DNA of 64,000 nt from the NCBI RefSeq assembly GCF_036002945.1, contig NZ_CP108529.1, positions 806,001-870,000 of the forward strand. Reading direction: 5' to 3'. The notes below the pieces were generated by a model. The model was not told the origin of the DNA and searched no databases. It saw nothing but the letters and a program-made list of their open reading frames with translations. The translations under genes were made by a program, and so were the position numbers. Shown here piece by piece: positions 17,754 to 26,176 of the stretch (positions are counted from its first letter, which is position 1; each line of letters opens with the position of its first letter). This DNA comes from Streptomyces sp. NBC_01224 (GTDB lineage: Bacteria; Actinomycetota; Actinomycetes; Streptomycetales; Streptomycetaceae).

Positions 17754-18395
17754 TCAGCGCGCGGCGGCGGCCGCGGCGGCGAGGCCCGGCCGGGGACTGG
17801 AGAGCACCGGGATCCGGGTGGCCGTACGGGTGACCGCATCGGCCATGGACGCCTGCGCCGGCACGATCGCATCGGCGTCCGCCACCGCATCGGCCGTGGC
17901 CGCGACCAGGTCCGGACAGCCGTGACGGTCATCGGCTTCGAAGCACGCCCAGGCGCCGTCGACCATCACGGCACGGACCTCTACGGGCCGGTCCCCCGTC
18001 GCTTCGGCGAGCAGCGCGAGGGTCGGTCCCAGGGGCGCGGAGTCGGTCGCGAGTACCACCACGCGTTCCCGTTCCGCGGCAGCGGGCCGCCATCGGGCGG
18101 TCGACACGCAGCACGGGAACGCCGAGCGTCGCCGCGGCCGACTCCGCGACTCCGCCGATCGTCGAACAGGTACAGAGGACTGCGGAGGCATCCTCTGCGA
18201 CGTTGCCCGCGAGCAGCGCCAGGATCTCGCCCGACACCGCGTCCGGGCTCCCGACTCCCTTGCTCGGGTGAGCAGGTCCTCGTACACGAGATGGCACGAG
18301 ATGACACAGGGCGAGTCCGGGATGGCCCGTGCCCCTGAGCGCGTCGAAGACCGGGACATGGACCGGGGAGGTGTGCAGAGCAGGGCGAGTGTCAT
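17754..18395 (-). pseudogene. Aspartate/glutamate racemase-family gene, multiply frameshifted
   Basis: Spliced from two frames, the minus strand gives a near-complete Asp/Glu racemase-like protein: MTLALL..., HVPVFDALRGTGHPGLALCH, YEDLLTRARE, ILALLAGNVAEDASAVLCTC with STIGGVAE, then ERERVVVLATDSAPLGPTLA and CPDLVAATADAVADADAIVP. At least four frame changes are needed. One coincides with a 10-bp tandem duplication (18285-18294 and 18295-18304, 9 of 10 identical). The first catalytic Cys (CTCSTIGG) is present, but the product cannot be made. Confidence 0.78.
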
Positions 18396-18430
18396 CCGCC
18401 AAGCGGTACACCCCCCGGCCGATGGGATCA

Positions 18431-18790
18431 CTACAGCTCGGGGTGCGACTTGAGCTGGACCTTCGCCTGCTCCATCAGTTCGGCCGGGGCTTCGGGAGCC
18501 CGGTCGGGGTGGTGCTGCGCCCACTTCGCGGCGTACGGGCAGAGCGGGACGACGGGAACGCCCTCACGGCCCGCCATGGCGTAGAACTCCTGGACGAGGG
18601 CGCCGGCGATGCCCTTGCCCTCGTGGCCGGGTTCGACGACGGTGTGCACGGCCACGAGCGCCGCGGGGTCGCCGTCCATCACGAAGTATGCGATGACTCC
18701 AACGGCCTTGCCGTTCTCGTACGCGCGCAGGTTGCCGCTCGCGCGGTCGTCGCGGATGTCGAGTTCGATCCGGTCGGTCTGTTCTGCCAT
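18431..18790 (-). CDS. Small GNAT-family N-acetyltransferase
   Basis: A 119-residue acetyltransferase-fold protein of the short Gcn5-related (NAT_SF_1/YjdJ-like) class. It shows the acetyl-CoA-binding segment VHTVVEPGHEGKGIAGALVQ and the family end motif CPYAAKWAQHHPD. GAGGGAG precedes the start. It follows panD by 30 bases on the same strand, so co-transcription is likely. The acyl acceptor is unknown. Confidence 0.85.
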   Translation of the reverse strand: MAEQTDRIELDIRDDRASGNLRAYENGKAVGVIAYFVMDGDPAALVAVHTVVEPGHEGKGIAGALVQEFYAMAGREGVPVVPLCPYAAKWAQHHPDRAPEAPAELMEQAKVQLKSHPEL

Positions 18791-18820
18791 GACGGGTACT
18801 CCCTCGGTGGTCGAGCCGGA

Positions 18821-19246
18821 TCAGCGCGCCGCGGGGACGGCGTGCGGGCTCCGTTCGGTAGCGGTGCCGGGTACGGGCTCGGAGGCATCGGCGCCGAGCG
18901 CGACGATACGGTTGCCGGCGTCGACGTGCACGATGCGCGGGGTCAGTCCACGGGCCTCGGCGTCGTCGACCTGGGCGTAGCTGATCAGGATGACCAGGTC
19001 ACCGGGGTGGACGAGATGGGCGGCGGCGCCGTTGATACCGATGACACCGGAGCCGCGTTCGCCCTCGATGACGTACGTTTCCAGGCGGGCGCCGTTGTCG
19101 ATGTCGACGATGTGCACCAGCTCGCCGGGCAGTAGATCCGCAGCTTCCATCAGCTCGGCATCGACGGTGACGGAGCCGACGTAGTGCAGGTCGGCCTGGG
19201 TCACGGTGGCCCGGTGGATCTTGGACTTGAACATTGTACGCATCAT
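18821..19246 (-). CDS. panD: Aspartate 1-decarboxylase proenzyme
   Basis: A 141-residue pyruvoyl enzyme that makes beta-alanine from L-aspartate for pantothenate and coenzyme A synthesis. The N-terminus [20 protein letters not shown] is followed by Ser25, the self-cleavage site (Gly24-Ser25) that creates the pyruvoyl cofactor. AGGAG sits 7 bases before the ATG at 19246. The tail is about 15 residues longer than the E. coli enzyme. It heads a two-gene unit with the GNAT gene. A second panD N-terminal fragment occurs at 32974-33114. Confidence 0.96.
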   Translation of the reverse strand: MMRTMFKSKIHRATVTQADLHYVGSVTVDAELMEAADLLPGELVHIVDIDNGARLETYVIEGERGSGVIGINGAAAHLVHPGDLVILISYAQVDDAEARGLTPRIVHVDAGNRIVALGADASEPVPGTATERSPHAVPAAR

Positions 19247-19351
19247 CGAGGCGCTCCTGGATCTAGGCTCCCTGCCTGCGTTTTTGCAGGTCAAGGGCGG
19301 TTTCCCTACCCTACAGCGAGTCGCATTTTCGGGCAGCATTCCCCAGGTTTT

Positions 19352-20120
19352 TCAGGACTCATGCCGACCACTTGCTGACTTTTCTGACAAATCGTCAGGC
19401 GGTTGCAGGGGGATTCGCCCCGCTCTCCTGATGCCGGCGGCCGCCAGGTGTTCGGCGAGCGCGAACGACGTATATTGCGACCCCGCGTTCGAGTGATGGA
19501 CAAGGTTGCCGGTGCCGGGCGGGCGGCCTTCACGGTCGCGTTGCCACAGCCCCATGTCCAGGGCGTCCGGGGCGAGTTGGGTCTGTTTCGAGGTGGAGGC
19601 GGCCCAGCCGACGATGCGGCGGGAGAAGGTGTCCACGACGAACGCGACGTAGACGACGCCGGAGAACGTGGCGATGTGGGTGAAGTCGGCGACCCAGCAA
19701 CGGTTCGGCGCGGACGCGACGAAGTCACGGTCGACCAGGTCCGGAGCGCGTGGTGCGGCCGGGGCGGGGATTGTGGTGATCACCTTCTTCCCACGGATGG
19801 CGCCGGTGATGCCGAGCTCGCGCATCAGCCGTTCGACGGTGCAGCGGGCCACCGGCTGGCCTTGGCGGTTCAGATGCCGCCAGATCTTCCTCGCTCCGTA
19901 GACGCGGTAGTTGGCCTCGCAGACGTCCTGGATCAGGGTCTTCAGTTCGGCATCGCGAATAATGCGGGCCGCCGGTGATTCCCGGCGCTTGTGGTGGGCG
20001 TAGTAGGTGGACGGGGCGATCTTGCAGTCGTGCTCGGTAAGGACACGACAGATCGGCTCGACTCCGCCGAAGCGGTCCCGGGGCTCGTCGATGAAGGCTA
20101 CGAGCGTGTGTGTGGCCGGT
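19352..20120 (-). pseudogene. IS3 orfB transposase (DDE), C-terminally truncated
   Basis: The frame contains the IS3 integrase core: FGGVEPICRVLTEHDCKIAP, VYGARKIWRHLNRQG, NRCWVADFTHIATFSGVVYV with the first Asp, AFVVDTFSRRIVGW and HHSNAGSQYTSFALAEHLAA with the second Asp region. After AAAG(I) the reading changes to unrelated residues and stops at 19352, so the third catalytic residue (Glu) and about 70-80 residues are missing. Confidence 0.8.
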
Positions 20121-20475
20121 CGAGCTCGGCCGCGAAGAAACTTGCCGCGGCCTTGAGGATCTCGTTGGCCCGCTTCAGCTCGGCGATCTGCTTCTTCATC
20201 GCCTTGATCTGCGTGGACTCCTCCGTCGTTGTCCCTGGCCGGGCGCCGGCGTCGACCTGGTCCTCCCGGACCCACTTGCGCAAGGTCTCGGTCGTGCCGA
20301 TGCCGAGTTTCGACGCGACCGCTTTCATCGCGGCCCACTCGGTGTCGTACTCCGGCCGCACCTCGGCGACCATCCGCACCGCACGACGGCGCAGCTCAAG
20401 CGGGTACTGGGAAGGACGTGCCATGACTCGATCCTCGATCGAGTCGCTACTGAACCCGGAACGGTTCATGAGTTC
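19430..20475 (-). mobile_element. Truncated IS3-family element
   Basis: The element carries overlapping orfA and orfB in the -1 frameshift arrangement of IS3 elements. Its orfA start side is present (upstream DNA holds TGAACC/GGTTCA short inverted repeats), but the distal end of orfB is lost where the sequence departs from the family at about 19430. It lies 180 bases upstream of panD. It should be immobile on its own. Confidence 0.8.
20098..20424 (-). CDS. IS3 orfA helix-turn-helix protein
   Basis: A 108-residue DNA-binding subunit of an IS3-family transposase. It begins MARPSQYPLELRRRAVRMVA, has the helix-turn-helix segment MKAVASKLGIGTTETLRKWV and a coiled-coil leucine zipper IKAMKKQIAELKRANEIL. 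It overlaps orfB; in intact IS3 elements a programmed -1 frameshift makes the OrfAB transposase. The orfA reading frame is intact but its partner is truncated. Confidence 0.85.
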   Translation of the reverse strand: MARPSQYPLELRRRAVRMVAEVRPEYDTEWAAMKAVASKLGIGTTETLRKWVREDQVDAGARPGTTTEESTQIKAMKKQIAELKRANEILKAAASFFAAELDRPHTRS

Positions 20476-20760
20476 CCTGGGGAGTCCAGCCGGATGGTGA
20501 CCGTAGGTGGTCTCCGAAGGCGTACCGGCTCCAGGTTCCTCCGGCTTGGGCGGCCGGCTTGGCGGTGGTGACCTGGTGGCAGCCGAGGGGCGTCGGCGAC
20601 GACGGGTGCGGGCATCTACGTGCTGGCGGATCGCAGAGGCCCGGCCGGCGATAGTGGGGACGCCGAGGTCGTTGACCAACGCCGAGAGCCCGTTGGGGTG
20701 CATCGGCTGTCCGGCCCGGCGCCCGGGGAACAGCGGCGCTTTACTGGTGGGCTCTCGTAT
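20475..20760 (-). pseudogene. Degenerate recombinase-like gene, copy 2
   Basis: Minus-strand frames give HPNGLSALVNDLGVPTIAG and RASAIRQHV, then in another frame APAPVVADA and GGTWSRYA, matching the C-terminal region of a tyrosine-recombinase-like family. At least two frameshifts are present and the N-terminal half is missing. It sits directly downstream of copy 1 in the same orientation. Confidence 0.55.
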
Positions 20761-20771
20761 TCAACTGTCGC
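20735..20771 (-). repeat. Short dispersed repeat, copy a
   Basis: Contains GCGACAGTTGAATACGAGAG followed by CCCACCAGTAAAGCGCC on the minus strand. It covers the 3' end of recombinase-like copy 1 and bases after its stop codon. Related copies lie at 22286-22322 and 22392-22421. Confidence 0.8.
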
Positions 20772-21225
20772 CAGTTCTCCGAGGAGTCCAACCGACTGGT
20801 GACCTTGTGTGATCGCCGGCGGCGTACGGCTCCGCGTCCCGCCGGTCTCCTTCAGGAGGCGGCTGGTGCCCCTGTCGTGGTAGCCGAGAGCGTCCGCGAC
20901 GACGGGGGCAGGCAGTTCGAGGAGTTGCTGTCGGATGGCGGCACCGCGGGCGGCTGCGACCGCGCGACGCCGATCCCGCCCATGAGCGCGGAAGGGTGTC
21001 GGGGCGGGCCGGCTGGGGAAGAGCCAGCGGGGTGCCTGATTGGTGGCGGCGTTCATGTTGTCGCGACTTGCGATGTACTCCAGCAGCAGGGATGCGACTG
21101 GCGCGGGGGCGGGTGAGGCGGGTTCCCCGAGCCGTAAAAGCGTTGCTTCTCCGTCGCTGAACACGTCGTCGAGCGTCAACTGGGCGATGCGGGCAGGGGA
21201 GGCCGGTGTGCGCGATCAGCGCCAT
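20761..21225 (-). pseudogene. Degenerate recombinase-like gene, copy 1
   Basis: Minus-strand frames read LTLDDVFSDGEATLLRLGEP, ASLLLEYIASRDNMNAATN, RWLFPSRPA, then AAIRQQLLELPAPVVADALG and YHDRGTSRLLKETGGT. A frameshift follows and the tail YAAGDHTRSPVGWTPRRTGDS is in another frame. The family is recombinase-like (my inference from the ALGYH...GGT core). Its last bases form one copy of the 30-bp repeat described separately. Confidence 0.55.
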
Positions 21226-21283
21226 CCCCGTCGTCCGTGGAGGGCATGCGTACCGGCCTGCCCGGCCGAACGGGTGCCGTCGG

Positions 21284-22075
21284 TCAGCGTCTGACGATCC
21301 GGTCGAGGACGCTGGCGATGCCGGACTTGACCGCGTCGCGGTGGTGGAGGGGTTCCGCGGGCAGTTCGCTGGTGGGGCGCACGCCCCGGTCGGCGAGGAT
21401 GTAGAGCAGGCGCAGGGTGCGCAGGCAGTTGCTGATGTGAGCGGGCACCGGGGTGCTGATGCGGTCGGCCCCGAAGCGGTCGGCGATCGGATCCAGCCAG
21501 CCGACGGCGTCGCGTTCGCTCAGGTCGGTGCGGGTGAGGACCCGGGCGATCGCCCGAGCCAGGCGGTCGTCCTCCATCTGGTCGTAGACGTGGTCGGTGG
21601 GCGCCGTCAGCCGCGCGGCGGCGAGGTCCAGCATCCGCACCGGCGCCACCTCGGGGTGGCGACCGAAGCCGGCAAGCAGGTCCGCGCCGTGCGCCACCGC
21701 ATGAAGCCAGCCGAGCGTGTCGTCGTGGCCGCGTAGATCCTGCTCCGCCGGGTACCAGTGCTCGAACGCGTCCACCCAGCCGGCCTTGAAGTCCCCCGCG
21801 GCCACCAGCATGTCGAGCACGAGGGGCGCGAAGGTGCGGGCCTCGACCCGCGCGTCGGTGAACCGGGTCGCCATCTCGTCCCCCAGCTCCAGCCGCCGGG
21901 ACGTCCCGATCGCCCCGCGGGCGATCCAGGTCGCGAGGACGGTGTAGGGCGCGCCGTCCCGGACCAGTGGATCGGGATCTGCCAGGGCACGGGACAACTC
22001 GCGGACGAGGTCGTCCATGGGCCGGTCAGCGGGCACGGCACAGTCGCCGGCCTCGACGCTCTTCCAGTCGATCAT
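21284..22075 (-). CDS. DUF2785-like protein
   Basis: A 263-residue soluble, helix-rich protein starting MIDWKSVEAGDCAVPADRPM. Motifs such as LDMLVAAGDFKAGWVDAFEHW, DLRGHDDTLGWLHAVAHGADL and DRLARAIARVLTR fit the DUF2785 family (HEAT-like helical fold, function unknown). The start is not firm because a good Shine-Dalgarno site is not adjacent. It lies between recombinase debris and the repeat pair, so it may have arrived with the mobile DNA. Confidence 0.68.
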   Translation of the reverse strand: MIDWKSVEAGDCAVPADRPMDDLVRELSRALADPDPLVRDGAPYTVLATWIARGAIGTSRRLELGDEMATRFTDARVEARTFAPLVLDMLVAAGDFKAGWVDAFEHWYPAEQDLRGHDDTLGWLHAVAHGADLLAGFGRHPEVAPVRMLDLAAARLTAPTDHVYDQMEDDRLARAIARVLTRTDLSERDAVGWLDPIADRFGADRISTPVPAHISNCLRTLRLLYILADRGVRPTSELPAEPLHHRDAVKSGIASVLDRIVRR

Positions 22076-22179
22076 GACGAGCAGAGTAGGTCCTTGCCGT
22101 TGCCGCACGCCTGCGAATTATGTCCAGGTATCCATCTCAACCCGTCAACTGCCCGACCATACCCAGCAGTTCTGGCTTC

Positions 22180-22218
22180 TGCATCACCCTGCCCGCCGAA
22201 GCCGGACAGGGTGATGCA
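22180..22218. terminator. 12-bp perfect hairpin, possible terminator
   Basis: TGCATCACCCTG (22180-22191) and CAGGGTGATGCA (22207-22218) are perfect inverted repeats with a 15-base loop. No T-run follows on either strand. It is upstream of the DUF2785 gene on the minus strand, so it is not that gene's terminator; it may be an operator, a mobile-element end or a terminator of lost sequence. Confidence 0.4.
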
Positions 22219-22285
22219 CAGCGGCCAGGTCCAGCGCGCGATGCCGCGGGTCCGCGACCGGCCGAAGCCAGACCACTGGTCACGC

Positions 22286-22322
22286 GGCGCTTTACTGGTG
22301 AGCTCGCGTATTCAACTGTCGC
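22286..22322 (-). repeat. Short dispersed repeat, copy b
   Basis: On the minus strand it reads GCGACAGTTGAATACGCGAG then CTCACCAGTAAAGCGCC, differing from copy a at two positions. Copy c at 22392-22421 is in opposite orientation, so b and c form an inverted pair around 69 bases. Confidence 0.8.
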
Positions 22323-22391
22323 GAGTTCCCCGGGCTACCGTACTCGATAGCTACAGAGAGTGACATTCATCCTTGTGTAGTGGGAGCATTG

Positions 22392-22421
22392 GCGACAGTT
22401 GGATACGCGAGCTCACCAGTA
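22392..22421 (+). repeat. Short dispersed repeat, copy c (inverted)
   Basis: GCGACAGTTGGATACGCGAG followed by CTCACCAGTA, matching copy b at 29 of 30 bases in inverted orientation. The match ends after CCAGTA, where copies a and b continue with AAGCGCC. Confidence 0.8.
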
Positions 22422-22558
22422 CGGACCTCGGACCGGAGTCCGCGGGGCATGCCGGGCCCGTCGCCGCGGACCTCGCCGGCCAACTCCAGCGCACCGCACA
22501 GGAATGGTCTTGCAGATCAGGGTTTCGTGTGGAGTGTTCTTGGCGAAGTACTTCAACC

Positions 22559-23677
22559 ATGGGCTTATCGCCGGTTGCCGGTCATCCTGCTGTCGCTGTT
22601 TTCCGTGAGCCCCGAGGCGGGCAGTCCGTCCCGGTGCTGGGCCCGCGGGTCGATGCTGAGGCGAAGCGCACCGCGCGCGTGCTGGCCGGGTTGGCGACCC
22701 ATGCCAGACCTGTCGAGCGGACCGTCGCGCTGCGGCAGGCCGCCACGGCTGCCGGTGAGTTGGTGGCCGCGCTGTCGGCTCTGGCTCCGGCCGTGGCCGG
22801 TGAGGGACTGCCGGCGGAGTCGACCAGTCAGTCCTTCTTCCGGGTCCGTGAAGGGGAGCTGTCGGATCAGCAGGCCGCCCTGCACGGTGTCCTGGTCGTC
22901 CACCGCGGTCTGGAAGACCTGTGTGAGGCTCCGCTGTCGGGTGCCGACCTGGCACTGGAGGCGGCCGGGATGCGGCAGTCGGTGCTCGACCTCACCGGCG
23001 CAGCGCCGGCCGCCGACCCTGACTTCGTACCGCCGGTGGCCGTCCCCGAGCCTGCTGAGGGGTCGTCGTTGGAGAGTGTGTGGAGTGCTCGGTGGCTCAT
23101 CGGGCACCAGGTCCATGTCTTGTTCAACGTCTGCGCCGCGGTCGCCGTGGCCGACGCCACCCGCCACCTGCGGCACGGCGACGGCGATGCCGCTCTGCTG
23201 CGGCTGACAGATGCGACGGTGTACGTGCGGGGCTTCCCGGCGGCCATGACCCACGCCAGTACCGTCCCGGCCGATTACTACATGGCGGCGATACGCCACA
23301 CCATGGCGCCTCCGTCGGTGGACGTCCCGTTGAGCGGGCGCCAACATCGCGGATACAAGCTGTTCCGGGCGGCGATGAAGGACCTGCTGTCCGTGGTTCC
23401 CGACTCCTACGAGCAGTTGGCGGCCCGCGCCCCGGAGCTGGCCGAGGCACGGGCCGCTCTCCTGGAAGCCGACATCGTGGACGGTGAACGGCACGTCACC
23501 CTCGCGTACTCGATGGTGCATCTGCATCGTTCCATCGCTCAGAAACCAGAAGGCCCCGACAACGCCGTCGCCGAACTACGGCTCATGCGCCATCGCCGCG
23601 CAGCTCAGTACGCATCCCTGATCCGGTTCGGGGACCACTACATCGCCGACGCCGTGGCCGGCCTGCGGCACTCGTGA
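22559..23677 (+). CDS. Protein of unknown function paired with a 2OG oxygenase
   Basis: A 372-residue helix-rich protein I cannot assign. The most ordered part is the C-terminal half: WLIGHQVHVLFNVCAAVAVA, LLRLTDATVYVRGFPAAMTH, VPADYYMAAIRHTMAPP and HRGYKLFRAAMKDLL. The many conserved-looking His, Arg and Tyr residues hint at an all-helical metal- or heme-enzyme fold, but this is speculation. A longer frame from 22373 is open, yet it runs through repeat copy c, so I prefer the ATG at 22559 although its ribosome site is weak. The dioxygenase gene follows after 40 bases on the same strand. Confidence 0.6.
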   Translation: MGLSPVAGHPAVAVFREPRGGQSVPVLGPRVDAEAKRTARVLAGLATHARPVERTVALRQAATAAGELVAALSALAPAVAGEGLPAESTSQSFFRVREGELSDQQAALHGVLVVHRGLEDLCEAPLSGADLALEAAGMRQSVLDLTGAAPAADPDFVPPVAVPEPAEGSSLESVWSARWLIGHQVHVLFNVCAAVAVADATRHLRHGDGDAALLRLTDATVYVRGFPAAMTHASTVPADYYMAAIRHTMAPPSVDVPLSGRQHRGYKLFRAAMKDLLSVVPDSYEQLAARAPELAEARAALLEADIVDGERHVTLAYSMVHLHRSIAQKPEGPDNAVAELRLMRHRRAAQYASLIRFGDHYIADAVAGLRHS

Positions 23678-23717
23678 GTCCGCGTGTCCGCCACCCACCC
23701 CCCGGCAGGAGACCCTG

Positions 23718-24728
23718 ATGCCCGAGACGACGCCCGGCACCACCCAAAGCTCTGCCGTCGCCGCCGGCTGGGCACTTGACCCGGCCGATGCCGACGCGTG
23801 CGAGCGGCTGGCCCGCACCCTGTGCACCGGCGGGCACGACCAGGTCGACAACCCCGAGTGGGTGGCAGGGGCCCGGGACGCCTGGGAGGACCTTCCGTTC
23901 CCGCTGCGCCGTGGAGTGCGCCGGTTTCGAAGGCACTCCGGCCCGCACGGCACCTTGTTGATCAGCGGCCTGCCCGTCGATCAGGCGGCCCTGCCCGCGA
24001 CACCGACCGTACCCGGCTCGGTCCAGCGCCAGGCCACCATCTCGGCCGCGGTGCTCACCATGGTGGCCTGCGGGCTAGGCGAGCCTCTCGCCTACCGGGC
24101 TGAGAAATCCGGCGCCCTCGTGCAGGACGTCGTGCCCGTGCCTGGGCAGGAGACCTTCCACGGCAACGCCGGTTCGGTGCCGCTGTCCTTCCACACCGAG
24201 AACGGCTTCCACCCCCACCCACCCGACTATGTGATCTTCCTGTGCCTGCGCGCCGACCACGACCAGATCGCCGGCATGCGCATCGCCGGCATCCGCCAAG
24301 CACTGCCGCTTCTCACCCCAGCCAGCCGCCAGGCCCTGTTCGCACCGGAGTTCATCACCACACCACCACCCTCCTTCGGCCCCGCCACTGCCGCGAGCGA
24401 GCCCGACGTCAAGCCCCGACCGGTGCTGTCGGGAGCGGTCGAGGATCCCGACATACGCATGGCCCAACTCGTCACCACCCCGCTCACCCCTCGGGCCACC
24501 GCGGCACTGACCGAATTCGGCCGCGCCTGCGACGCGACCGCCCGCACCCTGCGCCTGACACCCGGCGACCTGGTCATCATCGACAACCGCGTCACCGTCC
24601 ATGGCCGCACCGCCTTCCACCCCCGTTACGACGGAGCAGACCGCTGGCTGCAACGCACCTACGTCACCACCGACCTGCGCCGCTCCCGCGACCACCGCCC
24701 CCACGACGGCCACGTACTCGCCCGCTGA
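23718..24728 (+). CDS. Clavaminate synthase/AsnO-like Fe(II)/2-oxoglutarate dioxygenase
   Basis: A 336-residue non-heme iron oxygenase of the TauD/clavaminate-synthase group. The iron-binding motif is His159-Thr-Glu161 in SFHTENGFHPHPPDY with the distal His295 in DNRVTVHGRTAFHPRYDG, and Arg313 (WLQRTYV) is the expected 2-oxoglutarate anchor. The HxE variant and the FHPHPPDY block are typical of clavaminate synthase, AsnO and VioC-type enzymes that hydroxylate free or carrier-bound amino acids. AGGAGA precedes the ATG. Its partner is the unknown gene just upstream. Confidence 0.88.
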   Translation: MPETTPGTTQSSAVAAGWALDPADADACERLARTLCTGGHDQVDNPEWVAGARDAWEDLPFPLRRGVRRFRRHSGPHGTLLISGLPVDQAALPATPTVPGSVQRQATISAAVLTMVACGLGEPLAYRAEKSGALVQDVVPVPGQETFHGNAGSVPLSFHTENGFHPHPPDYVIFLCLRADHDQIAGMRIAGIRQALPLLTPASRQALFAPEFITTPPPSFGPATAASEPDVKPRPVLSGAVEDPDIRMAQLVTTPLTPRATAALTEFGRACDATARTLRLTPGDLVIIDNRVTVHGRTAFHPRYDGADRWLQRTYVTTDLRRSRDHRPHDGHVLAR

Positions 24729-24929
24729 CCAGCGTCCAGTCCCACGGGTAGGTGTTCACGTACGCGGTGAACGTCTTCCCCCGTTCTCCCGGCCTTCCAC
24801 GGTCGTGCGGGCCAGGTTCCGCGCCAGCTGCTGATTGACGAACCCGGTCAGAAGACCGCCAGGACGACCCCGGCGCCCTTCACCAGCAGCAGGGCGAGCA
24901 CCAGCATGTACCCGCCCCCGAGGCCCCAC

Positions 24930-25007
24930 CAGAGCAGGAGCCGGCGGCACCACCCGCTCAAACAGGTCCCACAACTCGTCCGGCACCAGCCGCTCTATGA
25001 TCCCCAC
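24930..25007 (-). pseudogene. IS5-family transposase N-terminal fragment
   Basis: The minus strand from a GTG at 25007 reads MGIIERLVPDELWDLFERVV then PPAP, the usual start of one Streptomyces IS5-type transposase, before unrelated sequence follows. The element's outer end GAGGTCGTCTC (25045 leftwards) is directly next to the intact IS5 element. Everything beyond the first 25 codons is lost. Confidence 0.65.
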
Positions 25008-25048
25008 GACACCAGACTATCGAGCAGCCCAAATGAGACGACCTCTTA

Positions 25049-26172
25049 GAGGTCGTTTTCCTGCAATTCGGTTGGGAAGATGGCGATTCTTTCGGCGCGT
25101 GCGTGACGGACGGTTGAGGCCACTGAGGCGGGTGGCTCGAAGGTGCTCTTCTGGGGTGACGGGTGGGGCGGAGTATGCCTTGGGTCTGTTTCATCCCAGG
25201 GTGGGGGGCGCATTGGCTTTGCTCCCGTTGTCGGTGCCGCACGCCTGGGCGTGGGCTGCCCTGAGCGGTACGTCCAGAGCATGACTGAACGCCGCCCGTA
25301 TCCGAGTGATCTGTCCGATGCCCGGTGGGAGTTGATCGAACCGGTCCTGACCGACTGGCGGGCCGAGTGCCGCAGCAGGGCCCTGAACATCGGTCGCCCA
25401 CCCGAGCACGACCTGCGTACCATCCTGGACGCGATCCTCTACGTGGACCGCACCGGAGTGCAGTGGCGCTACCTCCCCCACGACTTCCCGCCCTGGGAAA
25501 CGGTCTACGGCTACTTCGCCAAGTGGGAAAAGGACGGCGTGTTCGCCCAGCTCAGCGGGCTGCTGCGGAGCCTGCTGCGTGAACACGAAGGCCGAAACGC
25601 CGAACCGTCCGCGTGCGTCATCGACGCACAGAGCGTGAAAACCTCCACAAGCGTTCCCGCCACGAGCCAGGGCACGGACGCGGGCAAGAAGATCGTCGGC
25701 AGGAAGAGAAGCATCGTGACGGACACACTCGGCCTGCTTCTGGCGGTTCTGGTCACGGCCGCGAGCGTCCAGGACTCCGTCGCCGGCACCAGCCTGATCG
25801 ACACGGTGGCTGCCGAGCACCCCACGATCCGGAAGGTCTGGGTCGACGGCGGCTACCGCCAGCACCTCGTCGAGCACGCCGCGGCCCTGGGTATCGACAT
25901 GGAAATCACCCAACGCAGGCCCGGGACCAGGGGCTTCACCCCCATCCCGAAGCGGTGGCCCGTCGAGCGAACCTACGGATGGCTGATGTTTCACCGCCGC
26001 CTGGCCCGCGACTACGAAGCCCTGCCCACCCGCTCCGAAGCCATGATCCACCTCGCCATGACCGACCTCATGGCCCGCCGCCTCACCGGGGAAACCACCG
26101 TGTCCTGGCGCGACCTGACAGCCCAGGACGAAACGCGATCCACGGGATGAAACACCGGGAGAAAACGACCTC
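25049..26172 (+). mobile_element. Intact IS5-type insertion sequence with 12-bp terminal repeats
   Basis: The element is bounded by perfect 12-bp inverted repeats GAGGTCGTTTTC (25049-25060) and GAAAACGACCTC (26161-26172). A 3-bp target duplication TTA flanks it (25046-25048 and 26173-26175), consistent with TNA-type targets of IS5-group elements. It contains one transposase gene. The right end is one base from the stop codon of the helicase gene. Confidence 0.9.
25281..26150 (+). CDS. IS5-family transposase
   Basis: A 289-residue single-frame DDE transposase starting MTERRPYPSDLSDARWELIE. The catalytic triad is visible as Asp in CVIDAQSVKTS, Asp in VWVDGGYRQ and Glu in KRWPVERTYGWL. The N-terminal block RTILDAILYVDRTGVQWRYL is the DUF4096-type domain. 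No disruption is visible, so the element may be active. The start ATG is at 25281; a longer frame from 25143 covers non-coding DNA. Confidence 0.93.
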   Translation: MTERRPYPSDLSDARWELIEPVLTDWRAECRSRALNIGRPPEHDLRTILDAILYVDRTGVQWRYLPHDFPPWETVYGYFAKWEKDGVFAQLSGLLRSLLREHEGRNAEPSACVIDAQSVKTSTSVPATSQGTDAGKKIVGRKRSIVTDTLGLLLAVLVTAASVQDSVAGTSLIDTVAAEHPTIRKVWVDGGYRQHLVEHAAALGIDMEITQRRPGTRGFTPIPKRWPVERTYGWLMFHRRLARDYEALPTRSEAMIHLAMTDLMARRLTGETTVSWRDLTAQDETRSTG

Positions 26173-26176
26173 TTAG

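Noticed and set aside
22559..24728. A complete natural-product cluster around the clavaminate-like oxygenase
   Set aside because: No synthetase, carrier protein, transporter or resistance gene accompanies the pair; only debris and mobile DNA lie around it.
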